Positions 1 through 8,288 of a DNA stretch of 64,000 nucleotides are shown here, piece after piece. Numbering within the stretch: the first letter of the stretch is position 1; each line of letters starts with the position of its first letter. This DNA comes from Deltaproteobacteria bacterium. GTDB taxonomy: Bacteria; Myxococcota_A; Polyangia; Polyangiales; JADJMO01. The notes under the pieces were generated by a model. It made no database searches, was not told the origin of the DNA, and worked only from the letters and a program-made list of their open reading frames with translations. The stretch covers positions 1-64,000 of the forward strand of contig JACPFM010000187.1 of assembly GCA_016182965.1 (NCBI GenBank), in the 5' to 3' direction. Position numbers and translations under genes: made by a program.

Positions 1-866
1 AGCTCGTTCGACGGCCCGAGCGGATACCACCGCGCGACGTCGTCCTTGGTGTGCGGCGGCCCGTCGACGAGCACCACGGCGTCGCGCGGGCGCGTGCCGA
101 GGCCGGAGCGGTGCCACTCCCTCTCCAGCCGCGCGTACTCGGGATCGTGGCCGAGCTCCCTCAGCACGCCGGCGTACGCGCCCTGCACCAGCCACGGCTC
201 GGCCGCCACGTCGACCTGCGGTGGGAACCACTTCGACAGCACCCACAGGCGCGCGCCGGTGCCGATCACCGGCGCGTAGATGCGTCGGCCGATCGTCTCC
301 TCGTGCGAGTCTTGGCCGCCCGGGCCCGTGGTCACGCGCTTCTGCGTGAGGATGAAGGACTGCAGCATCGGCAGCACGGTGCCGACGCGCACGTAGCTGC
401 CGGTCAGCTGCGCGCGCTTCGCGAGCAGCTCGCTCGGGCTCGCCGCCTCGAAGCCGACGCGCGGATCGGCCCCGACGAACTTCGCGGGGAAGTGGCCGAC
501 CCGGTAGACCACCTCGTCCTTGCGCACGAGCGCGCGATCCCACCGCACGTACGCGTAGCCCGGCGCGGTCAGCGCCTCGGCGGGCGAGGCGTTCTTCGGG
601 TAGGGCGGCAGCGTGTACGTGCGCCAGCGCTTCACGATCAGCGTCGTGCCCCACAGCATGAGCACCAGGCCGAGCGCGAGGATCGGCCACGGCGTCGCGC
701 GACGATGCGTCGGCTCGACGGCGGGTACGTCGCTCGCTGCCGGCGCCGGCGGCGGCTGTTCTCGCGGCGGGCGCGGCCGCGGCTCCGCCTTGCGCAGCAT
801 GCGCTGACAGAGGTTGCAGACCAACGCGTCCGGCTTGTTGTCGTAGCCGCAGCCCGGGCAGTTCAT
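1..866 (-). CDS. Zinc-ribbon single-pass membrane protein (partial, 3' end outside window)
   Basis: The gene reads leftward from an ATG at 866 and runs off the window after 288 codons. The N-terminus is a four-cysteine zinc ribbon (C3, C6, C17, C20), followed by a Pro/Ala-rich linker and one membrane helix at about residues 60-78. The rest, about 210 residues, is predicted extracytoplasmic and I do not recognise it. A G-rich tract, GAGGGGGG, just upstream may act as the ribosome binding site. Zinc ribbon, linker and one helix is a common myxobacterial layout of unknown role. Confidence 0.75.
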   Translation of the reverse strand, partial: MNCPGCGYDNKPDALVCNLCQRMLRKAEPRPRPPREQPPPAPAASDVPAVEPTHRRATPWPILALGLVLMLWGTTLIVKRWRTYTLPPYPKNASPAEALTAPGYAYVRWDRALVRKDEVVYRVGHFPAKFVGADPRVGFEAASPSELLAKRAQLTGSYVRVGTVLPMLQSFILTQKRVTTGPGGQDSHEETIGRRIYAPVIGTGARLWVLSKWFPPQVDVAAEPWLVQGAYAGVLRELGHDPEYARLEREWHRSGLGTRPRDAVVLVDGPPHTKDDVARWYPLGPSNE

Positions 867-944
867 GAGCCCCCCTCGGTGCGAGCAAGGATACGCGACC
901 GCGAGCGCGACGGAGAAGCCGCGCGTCTCGCGCAGCGACGCCGA

Positions 945-2429
945 TCAGGCGAGGCGCGCGACGAGGGCGTCGAGCTCCTTGTCCACCGGCGCGCGGGCCC
1001 GGGCGATGGCCTCGTTCGCCCGCCGGAGCTGCTCGTGGACCGCGAAGCGCGAGAGATCGTCGTCGCCGCGCGACGCGACGGCCGCGTACAGCGCGACGAT
1101 CGCGTCGGCGAGGTGGACCTGCAGGCCCTGCCGCTCGAAGAGCCGGAAGCCCCACGTCTTGCGCACCTCCTCGAGGGTGTCGAGGAACGAGGACACCGCC
1201 GCGTCGATGTCGGCGCGTACGGCCAGATCACGGACCTCGGCGACCTTCCACGCGAGCGCGTCGGACGCGAGGCGCAGCCGCAGCACGTCGTTGGCGCCCT
1301 CGAAGATGCGGGTCACGCGCACGTTGCGCAGGCGGCGGGACATGCCGGCGTCCTCGATGAAGCCCGCGCCGCCCATCAGCTGCACCGCGCGATCGATGAC
1401 GCGCCACGCGCCCTCGGACGCCAGGATCTTCACGATGGTCGAGGGGAGGCCGATCTCCTCGTGGGTCGGCGCGGCCGCGTCGCCGCTCGGCGCGCACACC
1501 GAGTCGAGCACGCGCTCGATCGCGAAGATCTCCGCGCGCATCTCGGCGAGCGACGCGCGCACCAGCGGGAAGCGCGCGAGCGGACGGCCGAACTGCTGGC
1601 GCGTCTCGACGTGCGCCTTCACGTCCTCGTAGGCGGCGCGCGTGGCGCCGAGGCAGCCGGCGGCCATGAACGTCCGCCCCCAGCCGAGCGCGCGGTGGGC
1701 GTGCACGAGGCCCTGCGACGGCTCGCCGAGCACGTGATCGGCCGGGATCTCGACGTCGTCGAAGTCGATGGTGAGGGTGGACGAGCCCTTGAGGCCGAGC
1801 TTGTGCTCCTCGGGGCCGCGCTGCACGCCGGGCCACCGCGGGTCGACGGCGACCAGCGTGTGCCCCGCCTTGGCGCCGCCGAGGCCCGGGCTGCGGGCCA
1901 GCACCGTGACGAGGCCGGCCATCGCGCCGTTGGTCACGTAGCACTTGGTGCCCGACAGCCGCAGCTTCCCCGAGGCCTCGCTCAGCGTGGTCTTCACCGA
2001 CGCGATGTCCGACCCCGCGCCGGGCTCGGTGGCGGCGAACGCGCAGATGCGCCGCCCCTCGGCGATCTCGGGCAGGTAGCGCGCTTGCAGCTCCGGCGTC
2101 GCGAGGTGCAAGAGCGCGTGCATGGCGAGCCCCGAGTGCAGGCCGACGCAGGTGCCGACCGAGCCGTCGTGTCCGGCGAGCTCGGCGACGACCTGCGTGG
2201 CCGCCGAGAGCGACAGACCGACGCCGCCGTGCTCCTCGGGGACGGTGAGGCCGAACCAGCCCTGACGCGCGATCGCCGCGAGCAGATCGCCGCCGAGTCG
2301 ACCCTCCCGGTCGATGCGCGCGGGATCGACGTGCTCGCCGCAGAAGCCGCGCACCTCGCGCAGGATCACCGGCAACAGCGATTGGTCGTCGTGGCGGCGC
2401 GTGGCGAGCGCGCGTCGGAGCGGGTTCAT
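945..2429 (-). CDS. Acyl-CoA dehydrogenase, VLCAD-like
   Basis: FAD flavoenzyme expected to introduce an alpha,beta double bond into an acyl thioester. The flavin/substrate signature (ATEPGAGSDIASVKT) and the catalytic-base motif IFEGANDVLRL are present; the latter is the VLCAD/ACAD9 form. A C-terminal extension of roughly 110 residues beyond the usual 380-residue core also matches VLCAD-type enzymes. I chose ATG 2429 (494 aa) because AGGAGG lies 4 bases before it; an in-frame ATG at 2450 lacks such a site. It follows the radical SAM gene of the lipid cassette on the same strand, separated by a heptamer-repeat hairpin, so it may act on the same acyl chain. That link is inference. Confidence 0.85.
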   Translation of the reverse strand: MNPLRRALATRRHDDQSLLPVILREVRGFCGEHVDPARIDREGRLGGDLLAAIARQGWFGLTVPEEHGGVGLSLSAATQVVAELAGHDGSVGTCVGLHSGLAMHALLHLATPELQARYLPEIAEGRRICAFAATEPGAGSDIASVKTTLSEASGKLRLSGTKCYVTNGAMAGLVTVLARSPGLGGAKAGHTLVAVDPRWPGVQRGPEEHKLGLKGSSTLTIDFDDVEIPADHVLGEPSQGLVHAHRALGWGRTFMAAGCLGATRAAYEDVKAHVETRQQFGRPLARFPLVRASLAEMRAEIFAIERVLDSVCAPSGDAAAPTHEEIGLPSTIVKILASEGAWRVIDRAVQLMGGAGFIEDAGMSRRLRNVRVTRIFEGANDVLRLRLASDALAWKVAEVRDLAVRADIDAAVSSFLDTLEEVRKTWGFRLFERQGLQVHLADAIVALYAAVASRGDDDLSRFAVHEQLRRANEAIARARAPVDKELDALVARLA

Positions 2430-2493
2430 GGGGCCTCCTGGAACCTTCATTCGTCAGCGGTCACGTGTCGCGGGCCGGGCCGTCGCGGCTGCC

Positions 2494-2577
2494 GGTCGAA
2501 GGTCGAAGGTCGAAGGTCGAAGGTCGAATCGAGACGAGACGTGACGCCCTTTGACCTTCGACGTTCGACCTTCGACC
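2494..2577. repeat. Heptanucleotide array with inverted partner (GGTCGAA)5 ... (TTCGACC)n
   Basis: Five exact GGTCGAA copies fill 2494-2528. After 24 bases, 2553-2577 carries the reverse complement units (TTCGACC-type, one imperfect). The transcript could fold into a hairpin of about 25 bp. It lies between two minus-strand genes, the radical SAM gene (ending 2620) and the acyl-CoA dehydrogenase (starting 2429), so it could terminate or attenuate readthrough. The same heptamer recurs at 45381-45462. Confidence 0.85.
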
Positions 2578-2619
2578 AAGTCTGCGAGCGCAGCGACCGG
2601 GTCGTCGCCGGCGGGCGAT

Positions 2620-3921
2620 TCAAAACTGGATCGTGCGCGAGTGGTGATCGCGCGCGCGCAGCTCGTCGCGCCCGCGGTAGAAGTCGCGCCACAGCTCGAT
2701 GTACCCGCGCTGCAGCCGCTCGGGCGACATCTGCTTCGGCTGGAAGACGACGTTGGCGTCGTTGTAGCGCTTCCACGTGCGGTCGAGGATGCGCTCCTCC
2801 TTCTGCAGCTTGTGCCACGCCGGCGTGCCGGGGTAGGGCGTGAAGACGGCGAACTCGCACTTGTCGAGCTCCGTCTTCTGGCAGAAGGCGAGCATTCGAT
2901 CGAACACGCCGTCGTCGTCGGTGTCGTTGCCGACGAGGAAGCTCACGTACGGATCGATGCCGAACTCCTTGCACCGGGCGATGGTGCGCTCCGCCTTGTC
3001 GAGGGCCTTCGGCTCGCCCTGGCCGAACGCGGCGCGGGTGATCGGATCGAAGCCGCCGACCAGGTAGAACCGGTCGACGCCCGACTCGATGAGCTCCTTG
3101 AGGAGCGAGGGATCGAGCGACAGGACCATCGGCGCGCTGATGCCGACGTAGCTGATCTTGTCGTAGCTCGGCCGCGGATCCTCGCGGAGGACCGTGAGGA
3201 AGTCGCGGAAGTGCCGGCGCGCACCGTTGAAGAAGAAGAACGAGGTGTCCTCGGTCAGGGCGGCGCGCTTGCCGAACTTCGCGAGGTTCTTCAGCGCCTG
3301 CGCCGCCGTCTCCTTGGGGATGACGCGGAGCCCGCGGCCGAGCGTGCCCGGGACGACGCACGCGTCGCAGGTCAGCGGACAGCCGCGCGACAGCTGCAGC
3401 GGGTAGTCGTCGGGCTTGAGGTGCGGCGACTCGTTGTCGACGTAGAGGTCGATGCGCGGCGGCGGGAGCTTCGCCGGATCGAACGGCTCGGTCGCGCTGT
3501 AGCGCGCCTTCAGCGCGCCCGCCTTCGCGTCTTCGAGGACCTGCGACCACACGCCTTCGCCCTCGCCGACCACGACGGCGTCGAAGTGCTTGCCGGCCTC
3601 GTCGGGCATCATCGAGGGGAAGATGCCGCCGCACACCGTCTTCTTGCCGCGCGCTCGGAGGGCGTCGGCGAGCTCGAACGCGCGCGTCGCCGCCGGCGTG
3701 AAGAACGAGAGGGCGTAGAGATCGGCCTCGCGGTCGAGGTCGAAGGGTGTGACCCGGTCGTCGTGGAAGGCGATGTCGACGTCGGCCGGCGTCACCGCGG
3801 CGATGCTCGCGATGCCGAGGCCCGCGCCGCCGAGGTACTCGTCGCACGGGACGTACTGCAGCAGCTCGGGATGCGACTGCGCGTGACGCTCGAACGACGG
3901 ATAGATGAACTGAACGCGCAT
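2620..3921 (-). CDS. B12-binding-domain radical SAM protein
   Basis: 433 aa. The N-terminal 150 residues look like a cobalamin-binding Rossmann domain of the BchE/HpnJ type (VCGGIFPSMMP at about 97, VVVGEGE at about 117). The radical SAM CxxxCxxC motif is C181, C185, C188, and a C-terminal region carries FQPKQMSPER as in related lipid-modifying members. Such enzymes methylate, cyclise or couple unactivated carbons; the substrate here is unknown. The start ATG overlaps the ACP stop by one base (TGATG), so the two are translationally coupled and an ACP-bound acyl chain is the natural candidate substrate (inference). Confidence 0.85.
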   Translation of the reverse strand: MRVQFIYPSFERHAQSHPELLQYVPCDEYLGGAGLGIASIAAVTPADVDIAFHDDRVTPFDLDREADLYALSFFTPAATRAFELADALRARGKKTVCGGIFPSMMPDEAGKHFDAVVVGEGEGVWSQVLEDAKAGALKARYSATEPFDPAKLPPPRIDLYVDNESPHLKPDDYPLQLSRGCPLTCDACVVPGTLGRGLRVIPKETAAQALKNLAKFGKRAALTEDTSFFFFNGARRHFRDFLTVLREDPRPSYDKISYVGISAPMVLSLDPSLLKELIESGVDRFYLVGGFDPITRAAFGQGEPKALDKAERTIARCKEFGIDPYVSFLVGNDTDDDGVFDRMLAFCQKTELDKCEFAVFTPYPGTPAWHKLQKEERILDRTWKRYNDANVVFQPKQMSPERLQRGYIELWRDFYRGRDELRARDHHSRTIQF

Positions 3922-4175
3922 CAGGCGGCGAGCACCGTGGAGAGGAACTGCACCACGTCGCCGACGGTGCGGACGTCCTGCACCTGCTCGACGTCGATGT
4001 CGACCTCGTACTTCTCGGTCACCTCCGAGAGGAGCTCCATCGAGTGCAGCGAGTCGAGGCCGAGGTCGTCGCGAAGGCGATCTTCGGCCTTGATGTCACC
4101 GGTGAGCTCCGGCTTCAGGCGGCGGATAATCGTCTCGAGGTCGCGCGCGATCTGTTCGGTCGGGACGTGGGGCAT
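3921..4175 (-). CDS. Acyl carrier protein
   Basis: 84 aa, typical ACP length. The phosphopantetheine site is DLGLDSLHSMEL with S42 as the attachment serine, followed by the acidic helix II/III region. I chose ATG 4175 because AAGGAG lies six bases upstream; an upstream in-frame ATG at 4205 has no such site. It is embedded in the ketosynthase/FAAL/radical SAM cassette and overlaps the next gene by one base, so it is probably dedicated to this pathway rather than the housekeeping ACP. Confidence 0.9.
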   Translation of the reverse strand: MPHVPTEQIARDLETIIRRLKPELTGDIKAEDRLRDDLGLDSLHSMELLSEVTEKYEVDIDVEQVQDVRTVGDVVQFLSTVLAA

Positions 4176-5196
4176 GATCGACTCCTTGGACTCCTTCGGA
4201 CACACGTGACGGCAAGCGGATGTAGCGATGCTTCACGAACCACCCGCACGCCTTGCGGAGCGTGTCGTCGAGCGGCGTGGGCGGGGACAGCGACAGCTCG
4301 CGCGCGGCCTTGCTCGAGTCGACGAAGCGGCCGAAGCGCACGACGTCGACCATCTCGCGCGCGAGGAAGGGGCGGCCCCCGTCCTTGATCGCGGCGGCGC
4401 GCATCTCGGCGAAGGTGGCCGCCGGCCCGGCGAGCCACCAGGGGACCGGCTGCGCGGTCATCGGCACGCCGAGGATCTCGGCCACCCGCTCGAGCAGCTC
4501 GGAGACCATGAGATCGTGGCCGCCGACGGCGTAGCGCTCTCCGCTCTTGCCGTGCAGCGCAGCCGCGACGTGCGCGCGCGCGAGGTCGTCGGCGTCGATG
4601 ACGTTGGTGCGCCCCTCGACGAAGAACGGGAGCAGGCCGTTGCCGAGCGCGACGAACAGGAACCCGGTGCCCGCCTTGACGTCGAGCTCGCCGACGATCC
4701 CCGTCGGCAAGAGGACGACGACGTCGAGGCCCGAGGCGAGGGTCTCCTCCTCGATGGCGAGCTTGACGCGGTGGTAGACGCTTTCGAGCGACCGCGGCTC
4801 GATCGGGTCGTCCTCGGTCGAGCGCTCGCCGTGGCGCGGCGGCCCCACCGTGGCGATGGAGCTCGTGAGGACCACGCGCGACACGCGCGCCTTTCGCGCC
4901 GCCGACAGCGCGCGGCAGACCCGCGCCCGCGCCACGTCGATCTCGACCTGCGGCTCGAGCGAGTAGCGCGGGTAGTGGCCGGCGCACATGAACGCGACCT
5001 CGCGGCCGCGCATCGCCTCGCAGAGCGCCGGCTCGTCGTCGAGATCGGCGCGCACCAGCGGGGCCCCGAGCTTGCGGGCGAAGAGCGTGTTCGCGTGGAC
5101 CTTGCGCGTGGCGACCACGTCGTGACCGGCAGCCACGAGCGCGCGGGTGACGTTCATCCCCACGAACCCCGTGCCGCCGATCACGACCGCCTTCAC
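4096..5196 (-). CDS. NAD-dependent epimerase/dehydratase (HpnA / dihydroflavonol-reductase-like)
   Basis: Extended short-chain dehydrogenase with GGTGFVG at residues 7-13, a serine in LTSSIATVG (112/113) and the YHRVK catalytic motif (Y141, K145). It probably reduces or epimerises a keto or sugar substrate; in the cassette it could be the ketoreductase for the ketosynthase product (inference). The start is GTG 5196, overlapping the FAAL stop by four bases (GTGA). The family-like part ends near 4180; the last 25-30 residues read on into the ACP gene and look like chance extension, giving an unusual overlap of about 80 bases with the ACP. Confidence 0.82.
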   Translation of the reverse strand: MKAVVIGGTGFVGMNVTRALVAAGHDVVATRKVHANTLFARKLGAPLVRADLDDEPALCEAMRGREVAFMCAGHYPRYSLEPQVEIDVARARVCRALSAARKARVSRVVLTSSIATVGPPRHGERSTEDDPIEPRSLESVYHRVKLAIEEETLASGLDVVVLLPTGIVGELDVKAGTGFLFVALGNGLLPFFVEGRTNVIDADDLARAHVAAALHGKSGERYAVGGHDLMVSELLERVAEILGVPMTAQPVPWWLAGPAATFAEMRAAAIKDGGRPFLAREMVDVVRFGRFVDSSKAARELSLSPPTPLDDTLRKACGWFVKHRYIRLPSRVSEGVQGVDHAPRPDRTDRARPRDDYPPPEAGAHR

Positions 5197-6887
5197 TCGG
5201 CCTCCACCGGTGCGTCGTCGTGTCGCCCGTCCGAGGTGACGAGCGTGCCCTCGATGAAGCGCGTCTTGAGCGCCGCCCGGCGGAGCTTGCCGCTGGTCGT
5301 GCGCTCGATGGTGCGCGGCGGCACCACCACCGTGATGTCCGGTCCGAGCCCGACCTCGCCGAGGATGGCGCCGTTCACCTCCTTGGTGAGCAGGTCGCGC
5401 TCCTGCGTGGTCAGCGGGCGCGTCTCGAGCACCACCACGAGATCCTCGGTGCCGTGTCGATCGTTGGGCGCGCCGAAGGCGGCGGCGCGCAGCACGCGGC
5501 CCCGGCCCGCCTCGATGGCGAGGCGCTCGAAGTCGTCGGGCGGGTAGTTGCGTCCGCGCTTGATGATCAGCTCCTTGGCGCGGCCGGTGACGTACAGCTC
5601 GCCGTCGCGCACGAACCCGAGATCGCCGGTGCGCAGCCACCCGCCCTCGAGCACCGCCGCGGTGGCCTCGTCGTTGCGGAAGTACCCCTGCATCAGCGAC
5701 GGGCTCTTGAGGCGGATCTGCCCGGTCGTGCCCTCGGGCAGCGGTAGGCCGTGGTCGTCGACGACCGCCACGGTGACGCCCGACAGCGGCGTGCCGACGG
5801 AGACGATCTCCACGTCGCCCGCGTCGTGCGCCGACCAACGCGCGCCGGCGCGGGGGAACGTCGCGGCCAGCGCGTTCTCGGCCATGCCGTACACCGGCTG
5901 GAACGCCGCGCCGTCGAAGCCCTGGCGCGAGAACCGCGCCTCGAAGCCGCGCAGCGTCGCCGGACGCACCGCCTCGGCGCCGTTGAACGCGCGCTGCCAC
6001 GACGACAGGTCGATGCCCTCGAGGTGGCGCTCTGCGACGCGATCGAGCGCCAGCTGATACGCGAAGTTCGGCGCCACCGACATGGTGCCGCGCTTCTTGC
6101 CGATCCACTGCAGCCAGCGCCGCGGCTGCAGGAGGAACGACTCCACCGGCATGAGCAGGAGCGGGTAGTGCCACACGAGCGCGGTGAGGAGCGCGCCCAC
6201 CAGACCCATGTCGTGGAACAGCGGCAGCCACGAGACGCCGACGTCGCGCGTGGAGAAGCCGGCGCGATCGCCGATCATCCACGCGTTGACCAGGAGCGCG
6301 CGATGCGAGAGCACCACGCCCTTGGGCCGCCCGGTGGTGCCGCTGGTGTACTGGATGATCGCCGGATCGCCGGGCGAGGGCGAGGGCAGGGGCCGTGGCG
6401 TGGGATGGCCGTCCAAGGCTCCCCCAGCCGGCCCGCCGTCCAGCGGGACTCGGACGAAGTCGACGTCGCCGAACGCGTGGGACCACGGCTCGATCGCCTT
6501 GCTGCCGACCAGGACCTTCGCGCCTGCGTCGTCGAGGATCGCGCGCACCGTCTCGGCGTAGCGATCCATGCCGCCGAACGAGAGGTTCGGGCCCACCGGG
6601 ACGGCGACGCCGCCGGCGAGCAGCGTCCCGAAGAACGCCGAGAGCCAGTCCTCGCCGGTGGGCAGCATCACCACCACGCGCGCGCCGCGCGGAAGGCCGC
6701 GGGCGAGCAGGTGCTGGGCCACGCGGTTGGCGCGCTCGAGCAGCACCGCCATCGGCAGCTCGACGGCGTCGCCGTCTTTCTCGGCCGTCCACACGAAGGC
6801 GCCGGACGCGGCGCTCCTCTCGAGCGCCTCGGGGATGGTCTCGACGGCGAGACGTGGCGACGAGTCGTTGAGGATGACCGAGCTCAC
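5193..6887 (-). CDS. Fatty acyl-AMP ligase / acyl-ACP synthetase
   Basis: 564 aa member of the ANL superfamily. The P-loop YTSGTTGRPKG spans about 180-190, VYGMAEN follows, and the C-terminal hinge reads TGDLGFVRDGELYVTGRAKE then LIIKRGRNYPPDDFE. The GRN-xxP-xD-xE form is typical of FAALs, which adenylate a free fatty acid and pass it to a carrier protein rather than CoA. The start is GTG 6887, overlapping the ketosynthase TGA by four bases. With the ACP two genes downstream, the simplest role is loading a fatty acid onto that ACP. Confidence 0.85.
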   Translation of the reverse strand: MSSVILNDSSPRLAVETIPEALERSAASGAFVWTAEKDGDAVELPMAVLLERANRVAQHLLARGLPRGARVVVMLPTGEDWLSAFFGTLLAGGVAVPVGPNLSFGGMDRYAETVRAILDDAGAKVLVGSKAIEPWSHAFGDVDFVRVPLDGGPAGGALDGHPTPRPLPSPSPGDPAIIQYTSGTTGRPKGVVLSHRALLVNAWMIGDRAGFSTRDVGVSWLPLFHDMGLVGALLTALVWHYPLLLMPVESFLLQPRRWLQWIGKKRGTMSVAPNFAYQLALDRVAERHLEGIDLSSWQRAFNGAEAVRPATLRGFEARFSRQGFDGAAFQPVYGMAENALAATFPRAGARWSAHDAGDVEIVSVGTPLSGVTVAVVDDHGLPLPEGTTGQIRLKSPSLMQGYFRNDEATAAVLEGGWLRTGDLGFVRDGELYVTGRAKELIIKRGRNYPPDDFERLAIEAGRGRVLRAAAFGAPNDRHGTEDLVVVLETRPLTTQERDLLTKEVNGAILGEVGLGPDITVVVPPRTIERTTSGKLRRAALKTRFIEGTLVTSDGRHDDAPVEAE

Positions 6888-8107
6888 GTGACCTCCGGGC
6901 GCGCGAAGACGATCGCGCTGTCGTGACCGCCGAAGCCGAACGAGTTGCTCATCGCCGCGTCGAGGTGGACTTCGCGCGCCACGTTCGCCACGTAGTCGAG
7001 ATCGCAGTCCGGATCGGGGTTCTTCAGGTTGATCGTGGGCGTCGCGGTCTGGTGGACGAGCGAGAGCACGGTGACCACCGCCTCGACCGCGCCGGCGCCG
7101 CCCATGCAGTGGCCGATCATCGACTTCTGCGAGCTGACCAGCAGCTTGTCGGCGTGCGCGCCGAAGACGCGGCGGATCGCCAGCGTCTCTTCCTTGTCGT
7201 TCATCTTGGTGCTGGTGCCGTGCGCGCTGATGTAGCCGATGGCGTCGGCCGGGAGTCGCGCGTCGGCGATCGCCGCGCGCATCGCCCGCCCCATGCCCTC
7301 GCCCTCGGGGGCGACCGCGACGATGTTGTACGCGTCGGACGCCGCGCCGAAGCCGCGCAGCTCGGCGAGGATGTTCGCGCCGCGCGCGCGCGCGTGCTCG
7401 AGCTCCTCGAGCACCATGAACCCGGCGCCCTCGCCGAGGACGAACCCGCGGCGCGTGGCGTCGAACGGGCGCGACATCGCGGTGGGCTCCTCGTCCTTGG
7501 CCGTGTTGAGGGCGCGCATCCACGAATAGGCGCGCATGACGTCGCGCGTGATCACGGTGTCGACGCCGCCCGCCACCATGCCGATCGCGCGCCCGAGCCG
7601 CACCTGATCGAAGGCCGCGCCGATGGCGTGCGCGCCCGATGCGCAGGCGGTGCTCACCGCGAGGCTCGGCCCCTTGAGGCCCTCGAGGATGGTGATCCAG
7701 GCCGGCGCGGCGTTGGGCATCACCTTGATGATCGAGGTCGGTCCGACGTCGTAGCCCTCGGAGGGGTGGGGGACGCCGATGCCGACGCCCGCGTACACGC
7801 CGAAGCGCTCGGGCGCCGAGAGATGCGGGCGACCGGCCTGCCTCAGCGCCTCGGCCGCGGCGGCGGTGGCGAAGTGCACGAAGCGGGCGCTCCGCTGACG
7901 CACGTCGGGCGGCAGCCGGGCCCCGAGCGCCTCGACCTGGTCGGGCGGGAGCTCCGCGGCGACCGACACCTTGTCGCCCGTGGCGTCGAAGGAGACGGTC
8001 CGCACGGCCGATCGGCCGGCGACGAGCCCTGCCCACGTCGACTCGGCTCCGACGCCGAGCGCGGTGACGAGACCGACGCCCGTGACGGCGACACGATATG
8101 GAAACAT
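6884..8107 (-). CDS. Beta-ketoacyl-ACP synthase (KAS II / FabF-like)
   Basis: 407 aa, full family length, with an intact Cys-His-His triad: C155 (STACASGAH), H296 (SAHGTST) and H333 (KSMIGHCMGG). It should condense an acyl unit with malonyl-ACP. It is first in the coupled cassette KS-FAAL-SDR-ACP-radical SAM and starts at ATG 8107. The 181-base divergent region upstream holds a short palindrome (8144-8157) that could be the cassette operator. Absence of neighbouring dehydratase and enoyl reductase genes argues against a complete second fatty-acid synthase. Confidence 0.9.
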   Translation of the reverse strand: MFPYRVAVTGVGLVTALGVGAESTWAGLVAGRSAVRTVSFDATGDKVSVAAELPPDQVEALGARLPPDVRQRSARFVHFATAAAAEALRQAGRPHLSAPERFGVYAGVGIGVPHPSEGYDVGPTSIIKVMPNAAPAWITILEGLKGPSLAVSTACASGAHAIGAAFDQVRLGRAIGMVAGGVDTVITRDVMRAYSWMRALNTAKDEEPTAMSRPFDATRRGFVLGEGAGFMVLEELEHARARGANILAELRGFGAASDAYNIVAVAPEGEGMGRAMRAAIADARLPADAIGYISAHGTSTKMNDKEETLAIRRVFGAHADKLLVSSQKSMIGHCMGGAGAVEAVVTVLSLVHQTATPTINLKNPDPDCDLDYVANVAREVHLDAAMSNSFGFGGHDSAIVFARPEVT

Positions 8108-8143
8108 CGGACGCGAACGTCCCCGTGTGGACCCGGCGCAGAT

Positions 8144-8157
8144 ATGACGACCGTCAT
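8144..8157. promoter_or_regulatory. Candidate operator ATGACG-AC-CGTCAT
   Basis: A perfect inverted repeat with 6-bp arms and a 2-bp spacer lies 36 bases upstream of the ketosynthase start, in the divergent region shared with the CBS-domain gene. Size and symmetry fit a dimeric repressor site. The regulator is unknown. Confidence 0.35.
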
Positions 8158-8276
8158 GCGAACGGGGCTACGCGCGTGCGTCGCGCGTTGCGCATCGACC
8201 CCTTGTGATCTTCGCGCGCGCGCGCGTGAGGAACGCATTCGGATGAAAAGGACATGCGCGGCGAGCGCCCCCGGAT

Positions 8277-8282
8277 TATGCT
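8277..8282 (+). promoter_or_regulatory. -10-like TATGCT, leaderless geometry
   Basis: TATGCT ends exactly six bases before the GTG start at 8289 and there is no Shine-Dalgarno. The expected transcription start coincides with the start codon. Confidence 0.5.
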
Positions 8283-8288
8283 TGCGTC

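Noticed and set aside
2494-2577. Heptamer arrays as CRISPR
   Set aside because: Units are 7 bp without spacers, and no cas genes are present.
51-2843. A 930-codon plus-strand open frame rich in Arg/Ala/Glu/His
   Set aside because: It is antisense to the zinc-ribbon and acyl-CoA dehydrogenase genes, which have clear motifs; long antisense frames are expected at this GC content.
3921-8107. Olefin (oleABCD) biosynthesis cluster
   Set aside because: The condensing enzyme is KAS II-like rather than thiolase/KAS III-like OleA, and an ACP plus radical SAM enzyme are present instead of OleB.
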